Part shown: positions 15,436-24,465 of the stretch, one piece after another
Numbering within the stretch: the first letter of the stretch is position 1
Layout: each line of letters opens with the position of its first letter
From: DASSKP01 sp035695045
Lineage (GTDB): Bacteria; Actinomycetota; Actinomycetes; JAFAQI01
Assembly: GCA_035695045.1 (NCBI GenBank)
Contig: DASSEX010000016.1
Location: forward strand, 1 to 36,963
Direction of reading: 5' to 3'
DNA: 36,963 nt
Translations under genes and position numbers: made by a program
Notes under the pieces: generated by a model
Told to the model about the DNA's origin: nothing
Database searches by the model: none
Seen by the model: only the letters and a program-made list of their open reading frames with translations

Positions 15436-18159
15436 TCACAGACTGCCGGCGAGGTTGGCAGTCACGGGGTTGACGCTCATCGCGCCGATCCCGTCCCCGA
15501 GCTGGTCCCGGCTGTTGTCGCCCCAGCAGTACACCGTCGTGTCCACGAACACGACGCACGTGTTGCTCCGGCTTGCGCTGATCGACCGGATCACGGGCAA
15601 CGACGTCGAAGGAACGTCGCTGGACCGCGGCCCGAAGATGCCCTCCGGCTGGGCTGCGTCGGACGTGGACCCGTCGCCGAGCTGGCCGTCCGAGTTGCCG
15701 CCCCAGCAGGCCAGGCTGTCGTCGTCGAGGCGCACGCAGGCGTGGACGTCGCCGGCGGTGATGGAAGTTGCCGGCGAGGCCGAAACCGCGGGTGGGAGCG
15801 CAATGAGCCCGCCGCTTCCGGTCCCGATGACGTGCGTGTCGACGGGAAGTGGCTGGTCGCCGCCTCCGCCGTCACCGAGCTGACCACGGTCGTCCGCGCC
15901 CCAGCACTTGACGTGCCCGTTGCTCATGATCGCGCAGGTGAAGTTCCGTCCGGCGGCGATGGCCGTCACGCCGGTCAGTGGGTTGCTCGTAGTCGGGTCG
16001 GAATCTGGGTCCGGGTTCGCTTGGACCTGTACGGCGTAGCTACGGGTGGTCGTCGTACCGTCGCCGAGCTGACCGTTGGCGTTCTCGCCCCAGCACCAGA
16101 CCGTCGCGTCGGCAGCCAGCGCGCAGGCGTGGAATCCGCCCGACGTCACGGCGGTGATGCCGGAGAGGTCGGCGTAGGTCGGGGTCTGGTCGAGGTGTCC
16201 ACCGTTGGTGTTCTCCTGGACGGTGACCGGGACGCTCGAGTCCGCGAACAGCGTGCTGCCCAGCTGTCCCTCGGCGCCGTGCCCCCAGCAGCTGACCTTG
16301 CCGTCGCTTCGCACCGAGCAGGTGTTCCCGCGCTCGATGCTGCCTGCCGTGCCGCCCGCATCGACGGTCGACGCCGTGGTGAGTCCGCTGACCCCGACCG
16401 GCACGTTGCTGTCGGTCGTCGAGCTGTTGCCGAGCTCGCCGTCGGCGTTGTGCCCCCAGCACTGCGGCGTGCTCGTGCCGGCCGGGATCGCGCAGGCGTA
16501 TCCGTTACCTGCGTCGAGAGCACCAGCCGACGAGATGCCCAAAACGGCTGTCCGCAGGCTCGTCTTGCTGCCGAACGCCAGGCCGGCGCCGATCTGTCCG
16601 TAGGTGTTGTCGCCCCAGCAGAAGGGCTGGCCCGTCGGCGACGTCGTCGGCGCCGGAGATGACGTGAAGGATTTGTTCAGCAGAGCGCACGCAAAGTCGG
16701 TGCCTGCCGCAACCATCCGCGCGCCGGTGATCGCCGTCACCTGGACCGGGGTGGAGCTCTGGGCGCGATAGCTGCCGAGCTGACCGTAGAAGTTGTAGCC
16801 CCAGCACTTCATCGCGGAACCGATCGCGGCGCAGGTGTGGAAGCCTCCGGCCGTAATGGCGGTTGCGCCACTCAGTCCGTTGACGCTGACCGAGAATGCG
16901 CTGTCCTCGATCTGCGCCGCGTTGCTCGACCCGCTGTAAGGGTCGGTGCCCAGCTGCCCGCGTCCGCCCTCGCCCCAGCACCGTGCGGTTCCGTCGTCGA
17001 CCAAGGCGCAGGTGTGGAACTCGCCCGCCGAGATCGCGGTGAAGTGACCATCGGGCTGCGGGTTCTGTGACGTGTCCAGCAACGAGGGCGTGTGGGTCGT
17101 GTGCTGAACGACTCCCGGTGTCGGGCTCGGCTTCATGGTCCGGAGTGGAACGATCGCCTGGTAGTTCTTGGTCGTGTCCGTGCTCTCGTAGTCGGTCTGG
17201 TAGCCGAGCTGTCCGAAGTTGTTCTCGCCCCAGCATCGGGCGGTGTTGTCCTTGAGCAGCACACAGGCGTGCCCATAGCCGGTCGTGAGCGCCTGGACGG
17301 GGTTGTTCGTCGGGTCGTCGGTGACGCCGGAGACCTTGACCGGGACCGCGCTGCTGAGCTTGGTGGGGTCAGTGCCCGGGTCGAACCCGAGCTGGTCGAA
17401 CGTGTTGGCACCCCAGCACCAGACCGTCGAGTCGACCAGCAGTGCGCAGCTGTGAAACTCGCCGAGCGCCAGGGCGGTGACGTTGACTCCCGCGGGCATG
17501 TTCAGCACCGGCTGCGCGATGCTGCTCCGGTCTCCGGGCTTGCCGTCGCCCAGCTGTCCCGCGCCGTCGTCGCCCCAGCACCATGCCGTCTGGTTGCCGC
17601 TGCTGTCCTTGACGATGGCGCAGGTGTGGAACCCACCCGCGGCGATCGCGATGACGCCTGACAGCGGGGTGCTCGAGGCGTCCTTGACGACGGTGACGGG
17701 CGTTCGCCGCTGCGGATCCTTCGTGAGGTCGCTCTGCTTGTCGCCGACGGTGCCGTCGCCGACCTGACCGTTCGCAGCCAGGCCCCAGCACTTGACCGTG
17801 GTGTCGGCGAGCAAGGCGCACGTATGCGAGTTGCCGGCGGTGATCGCTGTGGCGGTGTGAGCGGCATCGCTGCCGTCCAGTCCGACGACTGCGACCGGGT
17901 CGGTGCTCGTGACGATCGTGCCGTTGCCGAGCTGGCCCTGGTCGTTGCTGCCCCAGCACTGCACCGCACCGGGCAGAGAGTTGATCGTCTCGATGGCGCA
18001 GGTGTGCAGGCCTCCGACCGCGATATGGGCCTCGGCAAGTGCGCTGACGGTTGGGGTGCCCTCGTTCTGGTCAGCCCGGGCGGCGGCGTCGAGCATGGCG
18101 GCCGCCATCACGAGCGACGAGGCGGCTGCGAGCGCCCGGCGGACGAAGAGCTTGTGCAT
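15436..18159 (-). CDS. Secreted RCC1-repeat protein with 14 blades
   Basis: A 907-residue protein with a Sec signal peptide (about 1-29, cleavage near AARA-D). The rest is an array of RCC1-type repeats, each with a CWGxNxxGQLGDG-like turn. Fourteen CWG motifs can be counted, spaced 53 to 85 residues apart, which fits two seven-bladed beta-propellers. Each repeat also has a cysteine in an upstream H(T/A/S)CAL-like strand, giving two cysteines per blade and up to 14 disulfides, in line with an exported protein. No membrane anchor or sorting signal follows. RCC1 propellers are protein or ligand binding scaffolds; the partner is unknown. It is six bases downstream of the SGNH-like gene, and GAGG five bases before the ATG is its ribosome binding site. 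Confidence 0.92.
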   Translation of the reverse strand: MHKLFVRRALAAASSLVMAAAMLDAAARADQNEGTPTVSALAEAHIAVGGLHTCAIETINSLPGAVQCWGSNDQGQLGNGTIVTSTDPVAVVGLDGSDAAHTATAITAGNSHTCALLADTTVKCWGLAANGQVGDGTVGDKQSDLTKDPQRRTPVTVVKDASSTPLSGVIAIAAGGFHTCAIVKDSSGNQTAWCWGDDGAGQLGDGKPGDRSSIAQPVLNMPAGVNVTALALGEFHSCALLVDSTVWCWGANTFDQLGFDPGTDPTKLSSAVPVKVSGVTDDPTNNPVQALTTGYGHACVLLKDNTARCWGENNFGQLGYQTDYESTDTTKNYQAIVPLRTMKPSPTPGVVQHTTHTPSLLDTSQNPQPDGHFTAISAGEFHTCALVDDGTARCWGEGGRGQLGTDPYSGSSNAAQIEDSAFSVSVNGLSGATAITAGGFHTCAAIGSAMKCWGYNFYGQLGSYRAQSSTPVQVTAITGARMVAAGTDFACALLNKSFTSSPAPTTSPTGQPFCWGDNTYGQIGAGLAFGSKTSLRTAVLGISSAGALDAGNGYACAIPAGTSTPQCWGHNADGELGNSSTTDSNVPVGVSGLTTASTVDAGGTAGSIERGNTCSVRSDGKVSCWGHGAEGQLGSTLFADSSVPVTVQENTNGGHLDQTPTYADLSGITAVTSGGFHACALAADATVWCWGENANGQLGDGTTTTRSYAVQVQANPDPDSDPTTSNPLTGVTAIAAGRNFTCAIMSNGHVKCWGADDRGQLGDGGGGDQPLPVDTHVIGTGSGGLIALPPAVSASPATSITAGDVHACVRLDDDSLACWGGNSDGQLGDGSTSDAAQPEGIFGPRSSDVPSTSLPVIRSISASRSNTCVVFVDTTVYCWGDNSRDQLGDGIGAMSVNPVTANLAGSL

Positions 18160-18165
18160 GACGCC

Positions 18166-19320
18166 TCACACCTTCGAGCAGTCGGTCGCGGGTTTGGAGC
18201 TAGGCGCATAACCGAGCTTCTGGTAGATGGCCGCCCAGATCAGCGTCGCGATGCACGTGTGGCCACTGTCGTTGGGATTGATGCCCATGGACTTCGTCGT
18301 GTGGTCGGCGTAGATCAGTACGCCGTCAACAGCGGGCGGAAGGTAAGTGAACGGTTCGAAGCCGGGGTTGACGTCCTTGCCGTCGGTGCCGATCCATGTG
18401 GTGTCGCAGCCGAAGTTGGTCTCCTGGGTGTCGTGCTGGTCGGTGGTCGACGGCGGGTGGTAGACCTTCGTGTGGATGGTGACCTTCATGGTCATGCAGT
18501 GGTCGTTCATCTCCTTGTAGGTGTCGACCCAGATGAACCGTCCCTGATTGCCGGTGGTGAAGCGCTGGACGACCGGTTGGATGGTCGAGTTCAGCTTCTT
18601 GACGACCTGGTCGAGCGTGACGAGCGCCGGCGGCAGCATCACCCAGCGGGCGATGCATGTGGGGATCGTGTCGACGAGCTGTGCGCAGAACCCCGGGACC
18701 TTGCTCATGACGGTCAGTGCGTGCGGGAACGGGTTGAAATAGCCCGGCACGGCCACGATCATCTTCGAGTTGTTGCCCATCATCGTCTGGTACTTGCCGA
18801 GGATCCCGCTGAGGTCCTTCGCCAGCTGGTCGAAGGCTGGCTGGTTCAACAAGACCCCCAGCGCGCATGCGTTGGCGGTGATGAAGTCGTGGTGCTTGAT
18901 CTCGTCGAAGCACGTTGTCACGTGGTCGACGATGCTGCTGTTCCACCGACCCACCTGGACGGTGACGAGGATGGGTTTGTACATCGCCGCGACTGCCTGC
19001 TGATTCGTCCCGTTGACATAGGTGCTCGTCGTCGTCTTGTCCTGGGCGAGGTTCTTGAGACACCAGTAGCCGAGGTTCATGCTGCCTTGGCCACTCTTGT
19101 TCAGGAAGTTGTCGAGGAGCTTTTGCGGGTAGGCGATGCTCAGGTCCTGGTTGCCGTCGTTCTTGTCATCTTGTCCGTACGGCACCCCGTCGCCGGTCGC
19201 GACGTAGTAGCTGGCGCAGGCGAGCGCCGTGGCGTGCGGGGTCGGTCCGCTCGTCGTGAAGAGCAGCGCTGTGGTCACGGTCGCGACCGAGCCAATGATC
19301 AGCGTCCTGGAACGTTGCAT
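18166..19320 (-). CDS. Secreted SGNH-hydrolase-like protein lacking the nucleophile
   Basis: A 384-residue exported protein with a signal peptide (about 1-34, ending ATALA). The start of the mature part, YYVATGDGVPYGQ (38-50), lines up with block I of SGNH/GDSL hydrolases (GDSxxxG), but the nucleophile Ser is Gly45. Block III reads VGRWN (123-127) instead of GxND. The C-terminal block V is kept as D351-S-G-H354. Several cysteines fit an extracellular location. It may be a binding protein or pseudoenzyme derived from a GDSL lipase. GGAG about nine bases before the ATG serves translation. It is placed between the DUF11 repeat gene and the RCC1 gene on the same strand. Confidence 0.8.
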   Translation of the reverse strand: MQRSRTLIIGSVATVTTALLFTTSGPTPHATALACASYYVATGDGVPYGQDDKNDGNQDLSIAYPQKLLDNFLNKSGQGSMNLGYWCLKNLAQDKTTTSTYVNGTNQQAVAAMYKPILVTVQVGRWNSSIVDHVTTCFDEIKHHDFITANACALGVLLNQPAFDQLAKDLSGILGKYQTMMGNNSKMIVAVPGYFNPFPHALTVMSKVPGFCAQLVDTIPTCIARWVMLPPALVTLDQVVKKLNSTIQPVVQRFTTGNQGRFIWVDTYKEMNDHCMTMKVTIHTKVYHPPSTTDQHDTQETNFGCDTTWIGTDGKDVNPGFEPFTYLPPAVDGVLIYADHTTKSMGINPNDSGHTCIATLIWAAIYQKLGYAPSSKPATDCSKV

Positions 19321-19356
19321 GCGGCCTGCTCCCTCTTGGGCTCAGCGGACCAAGGA

Positions 19357-19391
19357 GCGAGGGTGGGCGGCCGACGGCCGCCCACCCTCGC
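19357..19391 (-). terminator. Perfect 16-bp hairpin between DUF11 and SGNH-like genes
   Basis: Bases 19357-19372 are exactly complementary to 19376-19391, with a three-base loop. On the minus strand it starts three bases after the DUF11 gene stop. With CTCCTT following it could end or reduce transcription into the two downstream genes. A short repeat of this strength also stabilises mRNA 3' ends. Confidence 0.75.
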
Positions 19392-19393
19392 AC

Positions 19394-22300
19394 CTACTGT
19401 GTGACCTGCGACTGAACGGTGCTGTCGGTGTCGTTCCCGTCGTCGGACTCCACTGTGGCGTGGTTGCCGTTGACGACCGCGTTGTCGTTATCCGTCTGGT
19501 CGTTGTTCTGGAAGACGTAGAAGTTGAACTCCAACGTCGCGCCTGCAGCGAGTGTGTCCGTGACACATGTCACCTGGTTGACGGTGTCGTCCGTCGCGGT
19601 CGAGCAGCTCGTGCCGGATGGAGTCGTCGTCCCGGCCTGAACGTCTTCGACGGTCACGCCGACCGGCAGGTTCCACACGCTGAGGACGTTGTGTGCATCC
19701 TCACCACTGCCACTCGCGACGTTGTTCTTGATTCGGCCGGTGATCGTGCCGTACTGGCTCTGCGTGATCCCAGTCTGGTCGAGCTCGATGCTGAGGTTGA
19801 TGACCGACTGGATGAAGGTGTTCACCCGGATCGCGTTGTTGCTCTCGTCCGACTCAGCGATCGCGTTGTCCGGATCGACCTGGGCCTGCGTGATGATTGC
19901 GATGTTCTTGTGTGGTGCGAGCAGAGCGACATTGACCGTACGCGTCGCGCCGCCGTTCAGTGTCCCTCTGACGGTGCCTCCGGTGCATGTCACCACCCCG
20001 CTGTCCTGCGAGCAGACGAACCGGCCCGGGTCGGTGCCGTCCGCCTCACCTGCGGCGACGAATGTGGTGCCGGCCGGCAGCGCGACGCGGAAGGTCGCGT
20101 TGAAGACGTCATCTGTCCCGAGGTTCTGGATGTTGAACTTCTCGACGAACTGGTCATCCGGCGTTCCGGTCGTCGGGCTGCCGCCGTCGGTGACGGTGAG
20201 ATCCTGGTAGGCGCCGGCACCCGTCGCGGCGCCAGTCGTGGGATCCGGCCCGGACACCGTCGTGTCTTGGGTAGCAGTGTTGTTGGTCTCGTTGCCCTCC
20301 GGAATCACGTTGTCCGGGTCGACGACGACCTGGTTGGTGATGGTGGCCAGGCTGCCGGGACTGGACGGCTGCGACGGCGCGAAGAGGGTGACCTTGATCG
20401 TCGCCTGCCCGCCGCTGGCGAGCGTGCCGTTGTTGCAGGTCACGACGCCGCTGTTCTGGCTGCAGACGAAGCCACCGCTGCCCGTCGTCGCCGCGCCCTG
20501 CTTGGCCAGGCGGTAGGTCGTCCCGGTCGGCAAGTAGTCCTTGAACGTCACGTTCGTTGCGGGGTCACTGCCCTGGTTGCTCACGATGACGTCGTAGACG
20601 AGGGTGCCCGCCGGCGCGACCTTGCCGAAGTAAGGCCCCGAGTTCGGGTCGGGGAACTCCTGTGGCGTCGAGATCTGCAGCTCGTTGTATGCGTTGGCCC
20701 CGTTTGGAGCGTTCTGCACGAGGAGCTGAACGTCTGACGTGTTGTTGGTCTCGTCACCCTCGGGAATTGCGTTGCCCGGGTCCACGACGGCGTGGTTCGT
20801 GTAGACGTTCGTGAACTGTTTCGTGCCGTCGTAGTTCACCGCGTCCGGCGCATACAGCAGGATGTGGATCTTCGTGGTGGCGTTGCCACCCTGCAAGTTG
20901 CCGTTCGTGCACGTGACGACACCTGCGTTGAACGCGCAGACGAACCCGCCGTTGCCGCCGCTCAGCGCGTCGGCGCTCACGTCGCGGAACCGCGAGCCCT
21001 GCGGGATGTAGTCGGCGACGGTGATGTTGCTCGCGGGGTCGGTGCCGCGGTTCGCCACTGTGAGGTCGTACTTCAGCGTGCCGTTAGGGGCCACCGGGGC
21101 GCAGTTCTGCTGCGGCGTCACCACGTTCACGCAAGGACCGGTGCCGTCGACAGGGCTGACCTGCTGGTCGAGCACGGTCAGGTCGTTGAACGTGTTCGCG
21201 CCGCCGCCCGTGATCGCGCCGGTGCCGCTCGGATCGAACGTGTTCGGCGGGTCGTAGGGGCCACTAGGCGTGGGCAGCGCAACCGTGAGACTGACGTCGG
21301 AGACGTTGTTCGTCTCGTCGGCCTCGGCAATGGCGTTGCCCGGGTCGACGACGGCGTGGTTCGTGTACTGCGTGGTCGATGCGTTGACCGTCGGCGGTGC
21401 GAACAGACGGATGACGATGTGGGTGACGGCCGGTGTGCCGACACTCGTGGATGCCGCGAGCGCGCCGTTGGTGCACGTGACGACACCGTTGGCGAAGGAG
21501 CACCCGAAACCGCCCGTCCCGCCGGACAGTGCGTCGGCAGTGACATCGCGGAGCCGCGCGCCACCAGGCACGTTGTCGGTGACGGTCACGTTGCTCACCG
21601 GGTCACTACCCCAGTTCCTCACCGTCAGCGTGTAGTCGAGCGTTCCGTTGGGCGCCACTGGTGTGCATGACGAGGGCGCGGCGCAAACCGGACCCGGGTT
21701 GGTCTGGGCGTTGACGACGTCCAGCTCGTTGTAGGTGCCCCAGTCTCCGGCCGGCGGGATGCCGACGTTGGTCTCGAGCAGGTTGATGTTGTCCGTGGTC
21801 GGTGCGTTCGTCTCGATGAACTCCGGGATGGTGTTGTCCGGGTCGACCTGCACCTGGTTGAGGATCGGTGAGCCGGTCGCGTTCGGTGAATCGCTCGGCC
21901 CGTACGGCGCCGGCGCGAACGCCTTGACCTCGATCATGAAGGAGTCCGGAGTGCCCGGTGGGGGCAGCAAGGGGCCACCGAAGGCCGCGTAGATGCCGGC
22001 GAGGCGGCCGCCGATGCAGGTCACCAGCGAGGCGCCGTCCGAGCTGCAGGTCACATTGTGTGTGGGCGTGTAGGGCGTCCCGATGGTCGGGAAGAACGGC
22101 GGCACCTCCTTGGCCGACCGGAACTTCGCGCCGGCCGGCAACGTGTCGGTGACCTTGATCCCACTCGAGTCCTGGGTCCCGACATTCGTGACCAGGATGT
22201 GGTAGATCAGCGTGCCGCTCGGAGCCACCGGGTTGCACATGTTCGGGCTCGGCTGGCGAGTGTCGCGCGGGCACAGAGAGGACTGCTCGACCGTCAGGTT

Positions 22301-24169
22301 CACGCCGGTCGCGATCGGAGTCGTCGTCGTGAACGTGTTGTTGGTCTCGTCGCTCTCGGCGATCGTGTTGTAGGGATCGACGGTCGTGATCGCGGTGATC
22401 GCACCCGTCGAGTTCGGAGCCGTCAGGTGGATCCGCAGCTGCCGGGTTGCGCCTGGGTACTGGCCACTCGTCGCCTGTCCGGGGACAGTGCCACCCGTGC
22501 AGACGAGGACGAAGTTCGGGCTCGGCGGCACCGGAGCGGAACCTGCCGGGCAGCTGAAGTCAGCCGACCCGAGGTTCTCGTAGCCCTCGTAGATCACGTC
22601 GTTCGGCAGCGGGATCCGGATGGTGACACCGGCCGCGTCGTTGATGCCACTGTTGCCGACGGTCACGAGGTAGTCGAACTGGTTACGCGCGCGGAAGGTG
22701 CCGCTCGGGTTGCAGCCACCGGGCGAGTTGTCGGGCAGCAGCGCTCGCCATGACGGAGGTTGCACGTTCGGCCCGTTCGCCACAACGCAGGTGTCGTAGT
22801 TCGTCACGGTCAGGTCGATCGCCGGTCGCACGATCGTCGTGACGCTCGCCGTCCTGGTGATGGTGACCTTGTTCTGCAGACCTTGAAGGGTCGCCGTGTT
22901 CGTGATGATCGAGCTCGGTGGCTGCACCACCTTGCCCGTGATGGTGACGGTGACGTTTCCGCCGTTTGTGCCCAGGGTGTAGTTGTTGTTGCTGGCGGCA
23001 CACTTCACCTGCGAGTTGGAGTTCGCGCAGATGAACTTCGGGTCGGTCGACTTGACCGACACCGACGCCTGGTCGAGACCTTGTGTTCCATCGGTGATCT
23101 GGACGCGGGTCAGCGTGTCCTTCGTGCTCGTGTTCGTCGCCTTGACGCTGTAGGTCAACAGGTCGCCGGGGCGCACCTGCGATCCGGTCGGCATGCTCGG
23201 TGCGAGCGAGTCGATGGGTGACGTCGCGGTCTTGGTGAAGGTCGCCAGCCCCGGGCTCGCAGCAGGGCCGGGGGCGAGCAGGGTCTGTTGCGCGGTGTTG
23301 TTCAGCTCGTTCGACTCCGGGATCGCGTTCTCAGGGTCGACGACAGCAGTCGTCGTCCACTGCAGACCGCTCGGCGGAGGCGTCGTACCGCTCACGACGA
23401 GGGGAATGGTGATCGTTGCGTTCGCGCCGGCATTCACGGCGCCACCCGTGCAGACGATCGACGGCAAGCTCGTCACGCATTGGAACAGGCTCGTCCCACT
23501 GACGCTGGCGCTCGGTTGGAGGCTGAACCCCGGCGGCAAGGTGATGTTGGTCTGGATGTCGGAGGCGTTCGAACCGCCGCTGTTGTTGACGACGACCTGG
23601 TACGTCTGGCTGCTTCCGGCATTTGCCGTGCTGGGCGCGATGATCGACACGGACAGGTCGGGGAGGCCTCCGAGCGGACCGTTGCTCACGAGGACGCTCG
23701 TCGTCGCCGGCACGGAGAACGTCTGTGACGTGTTCTGCGGTGACCAGTCTCCTGTGACCGTCGCGGTGTTGTTCAGGTAGGTTCCGTTGCCTGCTGTGAC
23801 CAGTCCGGTGATGGTGACCGTCCACGTCGAGCCTTGGCCCGGCATGGATCCTGCGTCACACGTGACCAGGTTGCTGCTGAGTGAGCAGTAACCGCGCGAG
23901 CTCGCGAGTACGACGTTGGTGAGGCCCGTCAGCTGATCAGTCAACCGAACGTTGACTTGCTGCGGCTCGGTATCAGTGGCGACGATCGTGTACGTCAGGC
24001 TCGAGTTCGAGGCGACGGGACTGGGCGATGCCGACATCGTCACCGACACCGGGTTGGTGACCGCCCCCGCGGGAGTCAGCGGTGGCAACACCACCAGTGC
24101 GGATATGCATGTCGAGAGAACCGCGATTCCTCGCAGCGCGATACGCAATGCCTTGTGTTGCTTGTGCAT
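19394..24169 (-). CDS. Large secreted DUF11/CARDB repeat protein
   Basis: A 1591-residue protein with a signal peptide (about 1-36, ending PAGAV). The rest is a chain of immunoglobulin-like domains of the DUF11 and CARDB kinds. Seven copies of an acidic turn VDPxNxIxExxExNN occur near residues 275, 595, 772, 939, 1125, 1280 and 1429; this resembles the calcium-binding turn of CARDB domains. Many domains also have the strand pattern GVVTCTNGxL with a paired Cys. Domains four and five are the most alike, in protein and in DNA. The C-terminus has no LPxTG, membrane helix or other anchor. Such proteins are adhesins or surface fibres; binding is inferred. CTGGGGGG before the ATG is the ribosome binding site. 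Confidence 0.9.
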   Translation of the reverse strand: MHKQHKALRIALRGIAVLSTCISALVVLPPLTPAGAVTNPVSVTMSASPSPVASNSSLTYTIVATDTEPQQVNVRLTDQLTGLTNVVLASSRGYCSLSSNLVTCDAGSMPGQGSTWTVTITGLVTAGNGTYLNNTATVTGDWSPQNTSQTFSVPATTSVLVSNGPLGGLPDLSVSIIAPSTANAGSSQTYQVVVNNSGGSNASDIQTNITLPPGFSLQPSASVSGTSLFQCVTSLPSIVCTGGAVNAGANATITIPLVVSGTTPPPSGLQWTTTAVVDPENAIPESNELNNTAQQTLLAPGPAASPGLATFTKTATSPIDSLAPSMPTGSQVRPGDLLTYSVKATNTSTKDTLTRVQITDGTQGLDQASVSVKSTDPKFICANSNSQVKCAASNNNYTLGTNGGNVTVTITGKVVQPPSSIITNTATLQGLQNKVTITRTASVTTIVRPAIDLTVTNYDTCVVANGPNVQPPSWRALLPDNSPGGCNPSGTFRARNQFDYLVTVGNSGINDAAGVTIRIPLPNDVIYEGYENLGSADFSCPAGSAPVPPSPNFVLVCTGGTVPGQATSGQYPGATRQLRIHLTAPNSTGAITAITTVDPYNTIAESDETNNTFTTTTPIATGVNLTVEQSSLCPRDTRQPSPNMCNPVAPSGTLIYHILVTNVGTQDSSGIKVTDTLPAGAKFRSAKEVPPFFPTIGTPYTPTHNVTCSSDGASLVTCIGGRLAGIYAAFGGPLLPPPGTPDSFMIEVKAFAPAPYGPSDSPNATGSPILNQVQVDPDNTIPEFIETNAPTTDNINLLETNVGIPPAGDWGTYNELDVVNAQTNPGPVCAAPSSCTPVAPNGTLDYTLTVRNWGSDPVSNVTVTDNVPGGARLRDVTADALSGGTGGFGCSFANGVVTCTNGALAASTSVGTPAVTHIVIRLFAPPTVNASTTQYTNHAVVDPGNAIAEADETNNVSDVSLTVALPTPSGPYDPPNTFDPSGTGAITGGGANTFNDLTVLDQQVSPVDGTGPCVNVVTPQQNCAPVAPNGTLKYDLTVANRGTDPASNITVADYIPQGSRFRDVSADALSGGNGGFVCAFNAGVVTCTNGNLQGGNATTKIHILLYAPDAVNYDGTKQFTNVYTNHAVVDPGNAIPEGDETNNTSDVQLLVQNAPNGANAYNELQISTPQEFPDPNSGPYFGKVAPAGTLVYDVIVSNQGSDPATNVTFKDYLPTGTTYRLAKQGAATTGSGGFVCSQNSGVVTCNNGTLASGGQATIKVTLFAPSQPSSPGSLATITNQVVVDPDNVIPEGNETNNTATQDTTVSGPDPTTGAATGAGAYQDLTVTDGGSPTTGTPDDQFVEKFNIQNLGTDDVFNATFRVALPAGTTFVAAGEADGTDPGRFVCSQDSGVVTCTGGTVRGTLNGGATRTVNVALLAPHKNIAIITQAQVDPDNAIAESDESNNAIRVNTFIQSVINLSIELDQTGITQSQYGTITGRIKNNVASGSGEDAHNVLSVWNLPVGVTVEDVQAGTTTPSGTSCSTATDDTVNQVTCVTDTLAAGATLEFNFYVFQNNDQTDNDNAVVNGNHATVESDDGNDTDSTVQSQVTQ

Positions 24170-24216
24170 GTCCGCCCCCCAGCGTCATCAGCCGACAACG
24201 GCCGTACGTCAGGACG

Positions 24217-24258
24217 CTTGTACGGCGTCAACGTCAAACGAACGTCATGCAGACGTCC
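24217..24258 (-). promoter_or_regulatory. SARP-type operator and -10 box upstream of DUF11 gene
   Basis: Read on the minus strand, heptamers GGACGTC (24258-24252), TGACGTT (24247-24241) and TGACGTT (24236-24230) are each separated by 4 bases, an exact 11-bp period. Seven bases after the last one is TACAAG (24222-24217), a possible -10 box. SARP regulators such as DnrI and ActII-ORF4 bind heptamer direct repeats at 11-bp spacing about 8 bases before the -10. Weaker copies (ATGTC at 24265, GCGTC at 24276) extend the array. A BTAD-type regulator is encoded next door. Binding is inferred. Confidence 0.6.
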
Positions 24259-24310
24259 GCGAAGATGTCGCAATCGCGTCGACATCAGGTGTCGTACTAG
24301 TCAGCGTTGC

Positions 24311-24363
24311 GGCACGAAGGTGTCAGGTCCACGGCACGAACGGGTCCCTGTGAACTGCACGAA
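24311..24363 (+). repeat. Three GCACGAA direct repeats at 22-23 bp spacing
   Basis: GCACGAA occurs at 24312-24318, 24334-24340 and 24357-24363, the first two as GGCACGAA. The spacing of 22 and 23 bases is two turns of the helix, so the copies lie on one face. The last copy is 7 bases before a -35 box (24371) that points to the BTAD regulator gene, so it may be an autoregulatory site. Confidence 0.5.
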
Positions 24364-24370
24364 CGGCTCG

Positions 24371-24400
24371 TTGTCATCGACGCGATGCTTTCGATAACGT
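24371..24400 (+). promoter_or_regulatory. Promoter of the BTAD regulator gene
   Basis: TTGTCA (24371-24376), an 18-base spacer and TAACGT (24395-24400) resemble a housekeeping promoter. Transcription would begin near 24407, leaving about 60 bases of leader with a G-rich ribosome binding site before the ATG at 24466. Confidence 0.5.
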
Positions 24401-24465
24401 CCCCGCCCTCGGTGGTTGTGTTCTTGTACTTCCGGCGAGACGGCACCAGGCCCTTGGGGGGATTC

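Noticed and set aside
24170..24465. Small frames in the intergenic region as genes
   Set aside because: The short frames on both strands overlap each other, lack ribosome binding sites and cover the repeat arrays and promoters.
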